Shown piece by piece: positions 36,338 to 45,506 of a DNA stretch of 64,000 bases. Location: assembly GCF_008386575.1 (NCBI RefSeq), contig NZ_VUOA01000045.1, positions 1-64,000 on the forward strand. Direction: 5' to 3'. The first letter of the stretch is position 1. Each line of letters starts with the position of its first letter. A model generated the notes under the pieces. That model saw nothing but the letters and a program-made list of their open reading frames with translations, searched no databases and was not told the DNA's origin. A program made the translations under genes and the position numbers. This DNA is from Salinarimonas soli. Its GTDB lineage: Bacteria; Pseudomonadota; Alphaproteobacteria; Rhizobiales; Beijerinckiaceae.

Positions 36338-37273
36338 ATGGTGTTTGCGTTGTACGCCCTCTCGGCGGCGATGGTCGCGGGGGGCGGTTATCTGGTCGTT
36401 CAAGGCTTCGAGCTCGTGGTGCTCGAGCGCGGCTGGACCATGGTGATCGGCGGGTCCGTGCTCGGCACGGGCGGCGTCCTCCTGTTCGGCATCGCCCGCG
36501 CCATCGCGGCCCTGCACCGCATCGAGGCGGCGGTCCAGCGCGGCATCGAGCGGCTGGCGCGCGCCAACCCGCCCGACGCCCCGCCCCCGCGCCCGAACCT
36601 CTCCGGGCTCGCCGGCATCCCCGAGCTCGCGGCGGGTCCCTCGGCCGGGTTCGGCGCGCCGGGGCTCGGCGCCGTGCCCGCCCTCCAGGCGTCGCCGGGC
36701 GAGGACGCCGCCGGGACGGAGCCGCACCGGGCCCGGATCGCCACCCCGCCGCTGCCCGAGCCCCCGGTCGTGGCGCCCCCGGTGGTCGCTCCTCCGGTGA
36801 TCGCGCCCTCGATGGCCGCGCCCTCGGCGCCTCCTCCCGTCGAGCTGTCCGGCACCGACACGCGGGGCGACAAGCCGGCGGGCGCCGACGAGTTCGGCTT
36901 CGGCGGCCTCCTGCGGGGCACGCAGGGAGCCGAGCCGTCTCCCGCGGAAGCCCCCTCCGCCGCCGAGAAGCCGCCGGCCGCCTCCGGCGACGAGCCCGCC
37001 TCGCCTGCGGACGAGTCGAAGGACGGCGGGGAACCCGCGGCCGAGGGCGCCGACCGGGGCGCGCCTGGAGACGCCGAGGGGGAGGCGAAGGCCGACGAGG
37101 AACTCGTGGTGATCGGCACCTACAGCTCGGGCGGCAACAATTACGTGATGTATGCCGACGGCTCGATCCAGGCCGACACGCCCACGGGGCGCTACAAGTT
37201 CGCCTCCCTGGAGGAGCTCAAGGAGTTCATCGCGGCGGGCGGCGAGGACCAGATCGGCGGCGGCCGCGCCTGA
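36338..37273 (+). CDS. Membrane protein with Pro/Ala-rich linker and conserved C-terminal motif, unknown function
   Basis: 311 residues. Two membrane segments lie at about residues 3-22 and 34-54. A basic helix ALHRIEAAVQRGIERLAR follows, then about 180 residues of low-complexity Pro/Ala/Glu sequence (including three repeats of the VVAPP type), and a compact C-terminus DEELVVIGTYSSGGNNYVMY continuing to FASLEELKEFIAAG. The organisation suggests a membrane anchor, a flexible linker and a small globular end. I do not recognise a named family. An A/T-richer stretch before the start (36270-36300) may be the promoter. Confidence 0.75.
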   Translation: MVFALYALSAAMVAGGGYLVVQGFELVVLERGWTMVIGGSVLGTGGVLLFGIARAIAALHRIEAAVQRGIERLARANPPDAPPPRPNLSGLAGIPELAAGPSAGFGAPGLGAVPALQASPGEDAAGTEPHRARIATPPLPEPPVVAPPVVAPPVIAPSMAAPSAPPPVELSGTDTRGDKPAGADEFGFGGLLRGTQGAEPSPAEAPSAAEKPPAASGDEPASPADESKDGGEPAAEGADRGAPGDAEGEAKADEELVVIGTYSSGGNNYVMYADGSIQADTPTGRYKFASLEELKEFIAAGGEDQIGGGRA

Positions 37274-37285
37274 GCGCCCGCTCAG
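37270..37285. terminator. Hairpin spanning two convergent stop codons
   Basis: CTGAGCG-CC-CGCTCAG forms a perfect 7-bp stem covering the stop of the membrane-protein gene and the stop of the convergent isochorismatase-like gene. No T-run follows. Confidence 0.4.
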
Positions 37286-37842
37286 TCCCCCTTGATCAGG
37301 GGCAGCAGGGCGCGGAAATCCTCCGTGCCCGCCCGCTCAAGCCATTCGAAGAGCACCATCTCCGTGGTCACCCATTGGCATCCGGCGTGGAGGAGCCGCG
37401 CGGTCGCCGCGGAGAGGCTGTGGGCCGCGCGGCTCGACACCGCGTCGGCCACCACCGCCACCTCGTATCCCAGCGCGCGAAAGCCGAGCGCGGTCTGGAG
37501 CACGCAGACATGGGCCTCGATGCCCGCCACCACGAGCTGGTCGCGTCCGCCCGCGCGCAAGGCCTCCGCCGCCTGCGCGACGGCGGGCTCGCGCGCGCCC
37601 GAGAAAGCGAGCTTCTCCACCACGCGCGCGCCCTCCGGCAGCGCCTCGCGCAGGGGCCCGACGGTGTGGCCGATGCCGCGCGGATATTGCTCCGTCACGA
37701 GGACCGGAACCTGCAGCCGCCCCGCGCCGGCGAGCAGCATCGCCGTCGAGCGCACCACCCGCTCGGGTTCCTGCATCACGGGCAGGAGCCGCTCCTGGAT
37801 GTCCACCACCACGAGGATGGAGCGTCGGGCGTCGAGGAGCAT
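37282..37842 (-). CDS. Isochorismatase-like cysteine hydrolase
   Basis: 186 residues. The catalytic triad is visible as Asp14 (VVVDIQERL), Lys77 (VEKLAFSG) and Cys113 (GIEAHVCVLQTA). It belongs to the YcaC-like branch of the isochorismatase fold, whose substrates include amides such as nicotinamide or N-carbamoyl compounds. The substrate is not determinable. It is convergent with the membrane-protein gene and divergent from the histidine kinase. Confidence 0.88.
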   Translation of the reverse strand: MLLDARRSILVVVDIQERLLPVMQEPERVVRSTAMLLAGAGRLQVPVLVTEQYPRGIGHTVGPLREALPEGARVVEKLAFSGAREPAVAQAAEALRAGGRDQLVVAGIEAHVCVLQTALGFRALGYEVAVVADAVSSRAAHSLSAATARLLHAGCQWVTTEMVLFEWLERAGTEDFRALLPLIKGD

Positions 37843-37939
37843 GATCTCGTCCTTGTCGGGCGTCGGCTCCCCCGATATGGCGGCATCCCGACGCGATGCA
37901 GGCTATATCAGAACGCGAATCGCCGGAATGCGTTGACCC

Positions 37940-39577
37940 ATGAGACCTGGAGCCGATCACGGACACGCCATGACCATGAGCGCGCAGCCCCAGGGCGGTG
38001 ACGGGGCTGAGCCCCTGGCGGAACGCCTCGCGCGGCTCGAGCGCGAGAACGCGGACCTGCGCCGCCGTCTCGGGGCCGCCGAGGCGCGGGGAAGCCACGA
38101 GAGCGACCGGGCCATAGCGGCCGAGGAATCCTTCGCGGCGCTCCACCGCGTCAATGCCGACCAGGCCGGCCAGTCCGAGACCCTGCGGGCGAACGGCGAG
38201 CAGCTGCGGCTCCTCGCGGACGCGATCCCGCTCTTCGTCGCCTTCGTGGACCTGGAGCAGCGCTACGGCCTCGTGAACCGCGCCTACGAGGCGTTCTTCG
38301 GCCGCCCGCGCGAGGCGATCCAGGGCCGGACGGTGCGCCAGGTGCTGGGCGACGCGCTCTACGAGCAGCGACGCCCGCACATCGAGCGCGCGTTACGCGG
38401 CGAGGCGGTGCGCTACGAGGCTCCGATGGTCGCCGCCGACGGCTCGGTGCGCGAGACGGAGATCGAGTACAGCCCTCGCCGCGACGCCTCCGGCCGGGTG
38501 GACGGGTTCTATGCGGTGGTGGCCGACGTCACGGAGCGGCGCAGGGCCGAGCGGACCCTGCGGCAGTCGGAGGCGCGTCTGCGCCTGTCGATCGATGCCG
38601 GGCGCATGGCGATCTGGGAGGTCGACATCGCCCAGGACCGCCTCACCGTCACGCCGGAGCTCAACCGGCTCCTCGGCTTTCCCGAGGACGCCACGCCCAC
38701 GGTGGAGGACGTGCGGGCCCGCTATGCGCCGGGCGAGCGCGAGCGGCTGCGCAGGACCTTCATGCAGACCGTCGAAGCGGGGCAGCGCTACGGCGAGATC
38801 GAGCTGCGCTATCTGTGGCCCGACGGCTCGACCCGATGGCTCATGATGCGGGCCGAGATCGTTCCGGGGCCCGACGGCGAGCCGAAGCGCGTGCTCGGCG
38901 TGCTCATGGACGTCACCGAGCGCAAGCGCGGCGAGGAGCGCCAGCATCTCCTCCTGCACGAGATCGCGCACCGCGTGAAGAACACCCTCGCGACCGTCCT
39001 GGCGCTCGCGACCCTCACGGCCCGCACCACCACCGACGTGGCGAGCTACCGCGACAAGCTCATCGACCGCGTCCAGGGCATGGCGAAGACCCACGACATC
39101 CTGACGGCGAACAACTGGGAGGGCGCGTCCCTGCGCGACGTGATCGCCAACGAGGTGGAGCTCTACGACGACGAGAGCCACCGCCGGGTGACGATCGAGG
39201 GGCCCGTGGTCGACCTCTCGCCCCGGGCGGCCGTGGCGGTGGGCATGATGGCGCACGAGCTCACGACGAACGCCGCCAAGTACGGCTCCCTGTCGACGAG
39301 CACGGGCCGCCTCGACGTCCGCTGGTCGATCGACGAGACGGGCGCGGTGCCCCGCGTCGAGCTGGCCTGGACCGAGCGCGGCGGTCCCGCCGTGGTGCGC
39401 CCGACGGCCTCGGGCTTCGGCTCGACCCTGATCCAGCGGGGGCTCGCCCGCGAGCTCGAGGCGGAGGTCGCGTTCGTTTACGCTCCCGAGGGCCTGGTCT
39501 TCAGCCTGTCCATGCCGCTGCCGCCGCGCGAGGCGGGGCTCGGCCTCGATCCATGGTCGCCGCGCACGCGCGGCTGA
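37940..39577 (+). CDS. PAS-domain sensor histidine kinase, HWE family
   Basis: 545 residues from ATG 37940 (ATG 37970 is an in-frame alternative). A coiled coil at about residues 20-90 is followed by two PAS domains (about 90-210 and 212-330), each ending in an ERRRAE or ERKRGEE linker. The HWE transmitter has the H-box LHEIAHRVKNTLATVLAL, the N-box MMAHELTTNAAKYGSLS and the LAWTERGGP (WxE) motif that names the family. No membrane segment is present, so it is a cytoplasmic sensor. No response regulator is adjacent. In Rhizobiales such kinases often feed PhyR/general stress or light signalling; that is inference. Confidence 0.92.
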   Translation: MRPGADHGHAMTMSAQPQGGDGAEPLAERLARLERENADLRRRLGAAEARGSHESDRAIAAEESFAALHRVNADQAGQSETLRANGEQLRLLADAIPLFVAFVDLEQRYGLVNRAYEAFFGRPREAIQGRTVRQVLGDALYEQRRPHIERALRGEAVRYEAPMVAADGSVRETEIEYSPRRDASGRVDGFYAVVADVTERRRAERTLRQSEARLRLSIDAGRMAIWEVDIAQDRLTVTPELNRLLGFPEDATPTVEDVRARYAPGERERLRRTFMQTVEAGQRYGEIELRYLWPDGSTRWLMMRAEIVPGPDGEPKRVLGVLMDVTERKRGEERQHLLLHEIAHRVKNTLATVLALATLTARTTTDVASYRDKLIDRVQGMAKTHDILTANNWEGASLRDVIANEVELYDDESHRRVTIEGPVVDLSPRAAVAVGMMAHELTTNAAKYGSLSTSTGRLDVRWSIDETGAVPRVELAWTERGGPAVVRPTASGFGSTLIQRGLARELEAEVAFVYAPEGLVFSLSMPLPPREAGLGLDPWSPRTRG

Positions 39578-39640
39578 CGGGTCTCGGCGCCCGCCTCATG
39601 CGCGAAGGGCGGCGCGCCCGCTGGCGCACCGCCCCCATCG

Positions 39641-39751
39641 CTAGAAACCCAATCGCCAGAGCGGCGCCGCAATCACGGCCATGATGGCCGCGAAGGACAA
39701 GGACGCCACGGCCACGTTCATGTAGAAATCGCTTCCGCTTCGCTGTCTCAT
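39641..39751 (-). CDS. Small single-span membrane protein (36 residues)
   Basis: An open frame runs from ATG 39751 (or ATG 39760, three codons upstream) to TAG 39641, below usual length cutoffs. The product begins MRQRSGSDFYMNV and then has one hydrophobic segment (about residues 11-31) ending APLWRLGF. It has a GGATGAGGGCG ribosome-binding site and follows the positive-inside rule. The layout is that of conserved small membrane proteins; no function is known. It is downstream of ilvE on the same strand. Confidence 0.55.
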   Translation of the reverse strand: MRQRSGSDFYMNVAVASLSFAAIMAVIAAPLWRLGF

Positions 39752-39932
39752 CGCCCTCATCCGCGCATCGTTGCGGGATGCACGTCAACGCGAGGCCCAC
39801 GGCGAAAGTTCATTTCTGCAATCGTCGCGCGATTACGAGCGCCTCTTCTGTCGAGGTTGGCAATCCGTCTTGCACCGCGGCGACGGCAACGCTGAGTTAA
39901 CTGCCACGCCGCGGCTCAAGCCTTGCCGTTCC

Positions 39933-40805
39933 TCACGCCGCGCGGGCGGCCTTGTCGTGCGCGAAGGCCCAGTAGAGCTCGCGGGCCTTGCGGTAGAACG
40001 GCCCCGCCTGGAGGTCGCGGCTGTCGATGCGCAGGACCGGCATGACCTTCGAGTAATTGCCCGAGATGAAGATCTCGTCGGCGGCGGCGAAGTCCTCGTA
40101 GGTGAGGGTCGACTCGGCGACGGTCACCCCGGCGTCGCGCAGGAGCGAGACCACGCGCTGGCGGGTGATCCCGTTGAGGAAGGTGCCGTTGGCGGCCGGC
40201 GTGTGGACGACGCCGTCGCGGGCCATGAACACGTTGGACGTGCCCGTCTCGGCGACGTTGCCGAGCGCGTCGCAGACCAGCGCGTTGTCGAAGCCCCGCG
40301 CCTTGGCCTCCCGCATGACCCGGGCGTTGTTCGGGTAGAGGCAGCCCGCCTTGGTGTCGGTGGGCATCGATTCCAGGGTTGGGCGGCGGAACGGGGACTT
40401 GCTGATGGACAGCCCGCCCGGCACCGGCATCGGCGCCTCGAACAGGCACAGGGCGAAGCGGGTGGAATCCGGATCGGCCGTGATGGTGGCGATGCCGTCC
40501 GCCTCGGCCCAGTACATCGGCTTTACGTAGAGCGCCGCGTCGGGGGAGAAGCGCTTCGCGCCCTCCAGGGCGAGCGCCACGATCTGCTCCGGCGCCATGG
40601 TGGGCTTGAGGCCCAGGCCCAGGGCCGAGCGGTTCACCCGGGCCGCGTGCCGGTCGAGGTCCGGGGCGACGCCCTCGAAAATCCGCGCGCCGTCGAACAC
40701 GGTGGAGCCGAGCCAGGAGGCATGGGTACGCGGGCCCATGAGAGGCGGGTTGCCCTCATGCCAAGCGCCGTCGACCCAGGTCCATGTTTGCGAATACCAA
40801 GCCAA
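39933..40805 (-). CDS. ilvE: Branched-chain amino acid aminotransferase
   Basis: 290 residues from TTG 40805, which has GGAGGATGC directly upstream and gives the usual N-terminus MAWYSQTWTWVDG; no ATG is well placed. It is a fold-type IV PLP enzyme with the Schiff-base lysine at Lys152 (TDTKAGCLYPNN) and the conserved GNVAETGTSNVFM. It interconverts Leu/Ile/Val and their keto acids. No partner genes are adjacent. Confidence 0.93.
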   Translation of the reverse strand: MAWYSQTWTWVDGAWHEGNPPLMGPRTHASWLGSTVFDGARIFEGVAPDLDRHAARVNRSALGLGLKPTMAPEQIVALALEGAKRFSPDAALYVKPMYWAEADGIATITADPDSTRFALCLFEAPMPVPGGLSISKSPFRRPTLESMPTDTKAGCLYPNNARVMREAKARGFDNALVCDALGNVAETGTSNVFMARDGVVHTPAANGTFLNGITRQRVVSLLRDAGVTVAESTLTYEDFAAADEIFISGNYSKVMPVLRIDSRDLQAGPFYRKARELYWAFAHDKAARAA

Positions 40806-41142
40806 AGCATCCTCCGTCGGATCAGCGTTTCGCCCACAAGAGCGCGCCGGCCGCCCCCGCGTCAATGGCGGGCTCATGACAAGCTGTGATCGATCGCCTC
40901 ACGGGCCGTGATGCGTGGCGTCCGGCGGCGGCGGGCTGCGCAAGGTCGACCCCGGACAGGTCACGTCCGCGCGTGCGCTGCGCGAGGCGGCCTGAAAGGG
41001 AAGGGTGCGCCGCCGATGTGGACGACGATCTCGGCAGGCGGCGACGTCGTCACCATGGCTCCCCCGGAGGCCTAGGTCTCATGGCTTGCGCGCGCCTTGG
41101 CGAACTCCTTGCGCCGGGGCCGCGAGGGCGCCAGCATGGCCC
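40806..41142. other. Intergenic region between ilvE and the dehalogenase gene
   Basis: These 337 bases between divergent genes hold no convincing gene. A 19-codon frame at 41016-41075 was considered and not accepted. Promoters for both neighbours must lie here, but I can identify no clear -35/-10 pair or repeat. Confidence 0.4.
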
Positions 41143-41817
41143 ATGATCGCAGCCCTGCCCCGCCCGCCCCGTGCCGCCGTCTTCGACGCCTACGGCACCC
41201 TGTTCGACGTCCACTCGGCCGTGTCGCGCCATGCCGCGCAGGTCGGCCCGGACGCGGCGCGGCTGTCGGAGCTGTGGCGGGGCAAGCAGCTCGAATATTC
41301 CTGGGTGCTCTCGCTCGCGGGCCGCTACGAGCCGTTCTGGACCCTGACCGAGCGGGCGCTCGATCATGCCCTCGCCCGCTGCCCCGGGGTCGACCGCGCC
41401 GTCCGCCCCCTCCTGCTCGAGGCCTATCGGGCGCTCGACGCCTACCCGGAGGTTCCTGACGCTCTGGCGGGGCTCAGGTCGCGGGGCCTCGCCACGGGCA
41501 TCCTCTCCAACGGCGACCCCGGGATGCTCGGCGCGGCGACGGCCTCGGCGGGGCTCACGGGATCCTTGGATCATGTGATCTCGGTGGAGGCCGCGGGCGT
41601 GTTCAAGACCGACCCGCGCGCCTATGCCCTGGTGCCCGCAGCCCTCGGCGTCGCCCCCGAGGATACACTCTTCGTCTCCTCGAACCGCTGGGACATCGCG
41701 GGCGCCGCGGCCTTCGGGTTCATGCCCGTCTGGGTGAACCGGGCGGGCCTGCCGGACGAGTATCCGGGGCTGGAGCCGGTGGCGACGGTGGCGGATCTGC
41801 GAGCGCTGATCGGGTGA
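41143..41817 (+). CDS. Haloacid dehalogenase type II (HAD family)
   Basis: 224 residues from ATG 41143. Nucleophile Asp15 lies in FDAYGTLFD; motif II is ILSNGD; the KTDPRAYALV and VSSNRWDIAGAAAFGF blocks are those of L-2-haloacid dehalogenases (the SSN motif). The enzyme hydrolyses 2-halo acids or may act as a general HAD phosphatase. A CGCCGGC-CT-GCCGGCG hairpin (41824-41839) lies directly after the stop. Confidence 0.88.
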   Translation: MIAALPRPPRAAVFDAYGTLFDVHSAVSRHAAQVGPDAARLSELWRGKQLEYSWVLSLAGRYEPFWTLTERALDHALARCPGVDRAVRPLLLEAYRALDAYPEVPDALAGLRSRGLATGILSNGDPGMLGAATASAGLTGSLDHVISVEAAGVFKTDPRAYALVPAALGVAPEDTLFVSSNRWDIAGAAAFGFMPVWVNRAGLPDEYPGLEPVATVADLRALIG

Positions 41818-41910
41818 GCCCGCCGCCGGCCTGCCGGCGCAGGCATGAGGCTCCGCTTCGCGGCATCTGACCCCTGGGTCCCAGATCGGCGCTGCGCTTC
41901 GCGCAGCTTG

Positions 41911-41972
41911 TCCGGGAAAGTGAGCGTGGAGGTTCTGGAGACATCTGGACCATTCTCCACCACTTTCCCGGA
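41911..41972. repeat. Intergenic palindromic element with long stem
   Basis: TCCGGGAAAGTG (41911-41922) is the exact reverse complement of CACTTTCCCGGA (41961-41972), and GTGGAG/CTCCAC extends the stem inward. Flanking bases 41870-42005 include further CCCGGATC/GATCCGGGA-like segments. The design is like the dispersed palindromic elements of Rhizobiales intergenic DNA. Confidence 0.55.
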
Positions 41973-42057
41973 CAGATCCCGCGCCAGCGGGACGCAGATC
42001 CGGGATCCGGCGCAAGAAGCCGCGCCGAAAGCACTTACCTAGTGGGGTTGTCCGCCC

Positions 42058-43443
42058 TCACCCCGCCAGCGCCGCGAGGATCCGCGCCCAGGAGCGGGTG
42101 CCCTTGTGGAAGCTCGTGAGGTCGTACTTCTCGTTGGGCGAGTGGACCCGGTCGTCGTCGAGGCCGAAGCCCACGAGGAGGGTGTCGAGGTTCAAGGTGC
42201 GCTTGAAGTCGCCGACGATGGGGATCGAGCCGCCCGAGCCGATCACCACGGGCGCCGTCTCCCATTCCTGGCCGAGGGCGTCGCGGGCCGCGGTGAGCTG
42301 GGGCATGTCGAAGGGCAGCGCGATCGCGCGCGAGCCCTTGTAGCGGATGATCTCGTAGGAGCAGTCCGCCGGGATGCGGGCCTTGACGTGCGCCTCGATC
42401 GCCCGGGAGACCGCCTCCGGGTCCTGCTCGCCGACGAGGCGGCACGAGACCTTGCACCGCGCCTCCGCCGCGATGACGGTCTTCGTGCCCTCGCCCGTAT
42501 AGCCGCCGATGATGCCGTTCGCGTCGCAGGTCGGGCGGGACTGGATCTGCTCGATGAGCATGCGACCGCGCTCGCCCGCGCTCTCCTTCAGGCCCACCTG
42601 GCCCAGGAAGTCCTCCGGCGTGAGGTTGAGCTGGCGCCAGCGCGCCTTCACCTCCTCCGGCGGCTCGGAGACCCCGTCGTAGAAGCCCTCCAGCGCCACC
42701 CGGCCGTCCGCGTCGTGCAGGTCGGCGACGATGCGCGACAGCACGTGGATGGGGTTGCGCGCCGCGCCCCCGAACAGGCCCGAATGCAGGTCCCGGTCGG
42801 CGCAGCGCACCACGATCTCCTCGTAGACGAGGCCGCGAAGCGAGGCCGTGATGGCGGGGGTGCGGGGATCCCACATCCCTGTGTCGCATACGAGCGCCAC
42901 GTCGGCCTTGAGCTCGTCCCGGATGCTCGCCACGAACTCCGGGAGCCCCCGCGAGCCGTTCTCCTCCTCGCCCTCGATGAGGAAGGTGATGCCCACCGGC
43001 AGCGAGCCCGTGACCGCGTTCCAGGCCCGGCAGGCCTCGACGAAGGTCATCACCTGGCCCTTGTCGTCGCAGGCACCGCGCGCCACGATCACCTTGCGCC
43101 CGTCGGGCAGGGTCGCGATCCGGGGCTCGAAGGGCGGCGTCTCCCACAGGTTCAGCGGGTCGACGGGCTGGACGTCGTAGTGCCCGTAGAACAGCACGTG
43201 GGGACCGGACGGGCCTTCGACGCGGCCCATGACCGCCGGGTGGGCGCCGGGCACCTCCCGCACCTCGGCCCGCACCCCGAGACCCTCCAGATCCCGCCTG
43301 AGCCAGTCTGCTGCCCGCCGGCACTCCGCCGCATAGGCTGGGTCGGTGGAGATCGAGGGGATGGCGAGCCAGGCGAACAGACGCTCCAGCGAGGCGTCGA
43401 GGTTGCGGTCGATATGGTCGAGGACGGCGGGAAGGGGAGACAT
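42058..43443 (-). CDS. M20/M25/M40 family metallo-hydrolase (dipeptidase)
   Basis: 461 residues from ATG 43443 (AAGGCC upstream); the longer frame to 43488 lacks a good site. The zinc-ligand motifs are FYGHYDVQPVDP, ARGACDDKGQVMTF, EGEEENGSRG and the dimerisation-domain block RDLHSGLFGGAARNP. A C-terminal SFHKGTRSWARILAAL completes it. It is a cytoplasmic exopeptidase or dipeptidase. It is divergent from motA. Confidence 0.92.
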   Translation of the reverse strand: MSPLPAVLDHIDRNLDASLERLFAWLAIPSISTDPAYAAECRRAADWLRRDLEGLGVRAEVREVPGAHPAVMGRVEGPSGPHVLFYGHYDVQPVDPLNLWETPPFEPRIATLPDGRKVIVARGACDDKGQVMTFVEACRAWNAVTGSLPVGITFLIEGEEENGSRGLPEFVASIRDELKADVALVCDTGMWDPRTPAITASLRGLVYEEIVVRCADRDLHSGLFGGAARNPIHVLSRIVADLHDADGRVALEGFYDGVSEPPEEVKARWRQLNLTPEDFLGQVGLKESAGERGRMLIEQIQSRPTCDANGIIGGYTGEGTKTVIAAEARCKVSCRLVGEQDPEAVSRAIEAHVKARIPADCSYEIIRYKGSRAIALPFDMPQLTAARDALGQEWETAPVVIGSGGSIPIVGDFKRTLNLDTLLVGFGLDDDRVHSPNEKYDLTSFHKGTRSWARILAALAG

Positions 43444-43594
43444 GGGTTGGCCTTGTGTCGTGCGGCGCTTGCGGTCGGAAGGGTCCACAAGCCTGCCGCC
43501 GGGTCAAGGCCCCGCGAGCGGCCCCCCTCACAGCCTCGCGCAAGCTTTCACGCCTAATCCTGATCTCCCGGAAGACTGAGAGGGAGCGCGGGCC

Positions 43595-44488
43595 TTGGCT
43601 ATCATCATCGGCCTGATCATCACGATCGGGTCGCTGCTCGGCGGCTTCGTCGCCATGGGCGGCCACGTCATGGTCATCTGGCAGCCCTGGGAGTACCTCA
43701 TCATCGGGGGCTCGGCGCTGGGCACCTTCATCATCGCCAACCCGCTCAAGGTCGTGCGCGACACGGGCAAGGCGTCGCTGGAGGCGGTGTTCGGGCGCGT
43801 TCCCAAGCAGCGCGATTACCTCGACCTGCTGGGCCTGCTCTACAACCTCATGCGCGAGCTGCGCAGCAAGGGCCGCAACGAGGTCGAGCCGCATATCGAC
43901 AACCCGAACGGCTCGGAGATCTTCGCCCGCTTCCCCAGCGTGCTGGCCCAGCCCGAGCTCACCCAGTTCGTCTGCGACTATGTCCGCCTCATGCTCATCG
44001 GCAACGCCCGGCCGCACGAGATCGAGAGCCTCATGGACGAGGAGCTCATGACCATGAAGCGGGAGAAGCTGAAGCCCTATATCGCCCTCACCAGCGTGGC
44101 CGAGGCCCTGCCGGCGCTCGGCATCGTGGCCGCCGTGCTCGGCGTCATCAAGGCGATGGGGGCCCTCGACCAGTCGCCGGCGCTGCTCGGCGGCCTCATC
44201 GGCGCCGCGCTGGTGGGCACCTTCGCGGGCATCTTCCTCTCCTACGGCGTGATCGGGCCGCTCGGCCAGAAGATCAAGGCGGTCCGCGAGCAGCAGATGC
44301 GCCTCTACGTGATCGCGAAGCAGACCCTGCTCGCCTATATGGGCGGCGCCCTCCCCCAGATCGCCCTCGAGCACGGCCGCAAGACGATCGCGCTCGCCGA
44401 GCGCCCGAGCATCGACGACGTCGAGGCCGAGACCGTGTCGGGCGGCCGCGCCGCCAACGACCGCATCGCCGTGCAGGGAGCCGCGTGA
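43595..44488 (+). CDS. motA: Flagellar motor stator protein MotA
   Basis: 297 residues from TTG 43595 (GAGAGGGAGCG upstream). Four membrane segments (about 2-22, 31-50, 170-190 and 200-222) and a long cytoplasmic loop with the charged [16 protein letters not shown] segment fit Mot[23 protein letters not shown] is the family signature. It conducts protons with MotB; motB is not in the window. It is first in motA-fliM-DUF6468-fliN-fliG-flhB. Confidence 0.95.
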   Translation: MAIIIGLIITIGSLLGGFVAMGGHVMVIWQPWEYLIIGGSALGTFIIANPLKVVRDTGKASLEAVFGRVPKQRDYLDLLGLLYNLMRELRSKGRNEVEPHIDNPNGSEIFARFPSVLAQPELTQFVCDYVRLMLIGNARPHEIESLMDEELMTMKREKLKPYIALTSVAEALPALGIVAAVLGVIKAMGALDQSPALLGGLIGAALVGTFAGIFLSYGVIGPLGQKIKAVREQQMRLYVIAKQTLLAYMGGALPQIALEHGRKTIALAERPSIDDVEAETVSGGRAANDRIAVQGAA

Positions 44489-44492
44489 TCCC

Positions 44493-45506
44493 ATGAAGGA
44501 CATCGACATCGACGCCCTGTTCGCCGACGACGCCCCCGAGGCCGTCGAGGCCGAGATCCCCGCAGCCGTCGCGGCCGCCGCGGCGTCCGCGGTCCCCGGC
44601 GGGATCTCCGACCGCCTCCTCGACGCCGCCGGGATCACCATCGATCGGCTGCCGATGCTCCACGTGGTCTTCGACCGCGTGGCCACCTACTGCGCCGACG
44701 GCCTGCGCCGCCTCTCGGCCTCGCCCTCCTACTTCTCGGTGAGCAACATCGAGGGCGGGCGCATGGGCGACGTGCTGGAGGCCTACGAGTCCAACGCCGT
44801 CGCCGGCATGTACCATGCGGTCGACTGGGACACGCGCATCCTGGTGGGCTTCGACCGCGACTTCATCTTCACCATGGTGGAGGTCCTGTTCGGCTCCGAC
44901 GGCTCCGAGCCGCCGGTGAACGAGGAGCGGGCCTTCTCCAACATCGAGATGCGGGTGGCCCAGAGCCTGTTCGAGGAGGCCGGCAAGGCGCTCCAGGCCG
45001 CCTTCGCCCCCGTCTCGCGCACGAGCCTGAAGCTGGAGCGGGTCGAGACCCGCATGGACTTCGCCATCATCGGCCGGCGCAACAACCAGGCCGTGGTCGC
45101 CAAGATCCTCATCATGGCGCTCGGCCGCGGCGGCGAGATGTTCGTGATCATCCCGCAATCGGCGCTGAGCCCCATGCGCCGCAGCCTCGCCCACGTGGTG
45201 TCGAGCGACGTCGGCCCGACCGATCCGCGCTGGTCGAAGCAGATGCAGAGCGAGGTGCAGCGCACCAGCGTCACGCTCCGCGCCGTTCTGGAGGAGCAGC
45301 TCATCGATCTGGGCGAGGTGGCGGATTTTCATGTCGGCCAGGTGATCGAGCTCCAGGCGACGCCGATGACGCCCGTGCGCCTGGAGTGCAACGGGCAGCC
45401 CCTCTTCCAGTGCCAGCTCGGCCAGAGCGCCGGCGCCTATACGCTCCGCGTCGACGATGTCGTCGACCCCGACCAGGAGTTCATCAATGATCTACACGGC
45501 GCTTGA
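44493..45506 (+). CDS. fliM: Flagellar motor switch protein FliM
   Basis: 337 residues. The CheC-like middle domain and the C-terminal SpoA domain (about 255-330, VQRTSVTLRAVLEEQLIDLGEV) are present. The N-terminal CheY-binding segment is short: MKDIDIDALFADD. FliM forms the C-ring with FliN and FliG and sets rotation direction or speed. It starts four bases after motA and overlaps the next gene by 20 bases. Confidence 0.93.
   Translation: MKDIDIDALFADDAPEAVEAEIPAAVAAAAASAVPGGISDRLLDAAGITIDRLPMLHVVFDRVATYCADGLRRLSASPSYFSVSNIEGGRMGDVLEAYESNAVAGMYHAVDWDTRILVGFDRDFIFTMVEVLFGSDGSEPPVNEERAFSNIEMRVAQSLFEEAGKALQAAFAPVSRTSLKLERVETRMDFAIIGRRNNQAVVAKILIMALGRGGEMFVIIPQSALSPMRRSLAHVVSSDVGPTDPRWSKQMQSEVQRTSVTLRAVLEEQLIDLGEVADFHVGQVIELQATPMTPVRLECNGQPLFQCQLGQSAGAYTLRVDDVVDPDQEFINDLHGA

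Noticed and set aside
41016..41075. A 19-codon open frame between ilvE and the dehalogenase gene
   Set aside because: Too short, with a weak ribosome-binding site, no membrane or signal features and no other support.
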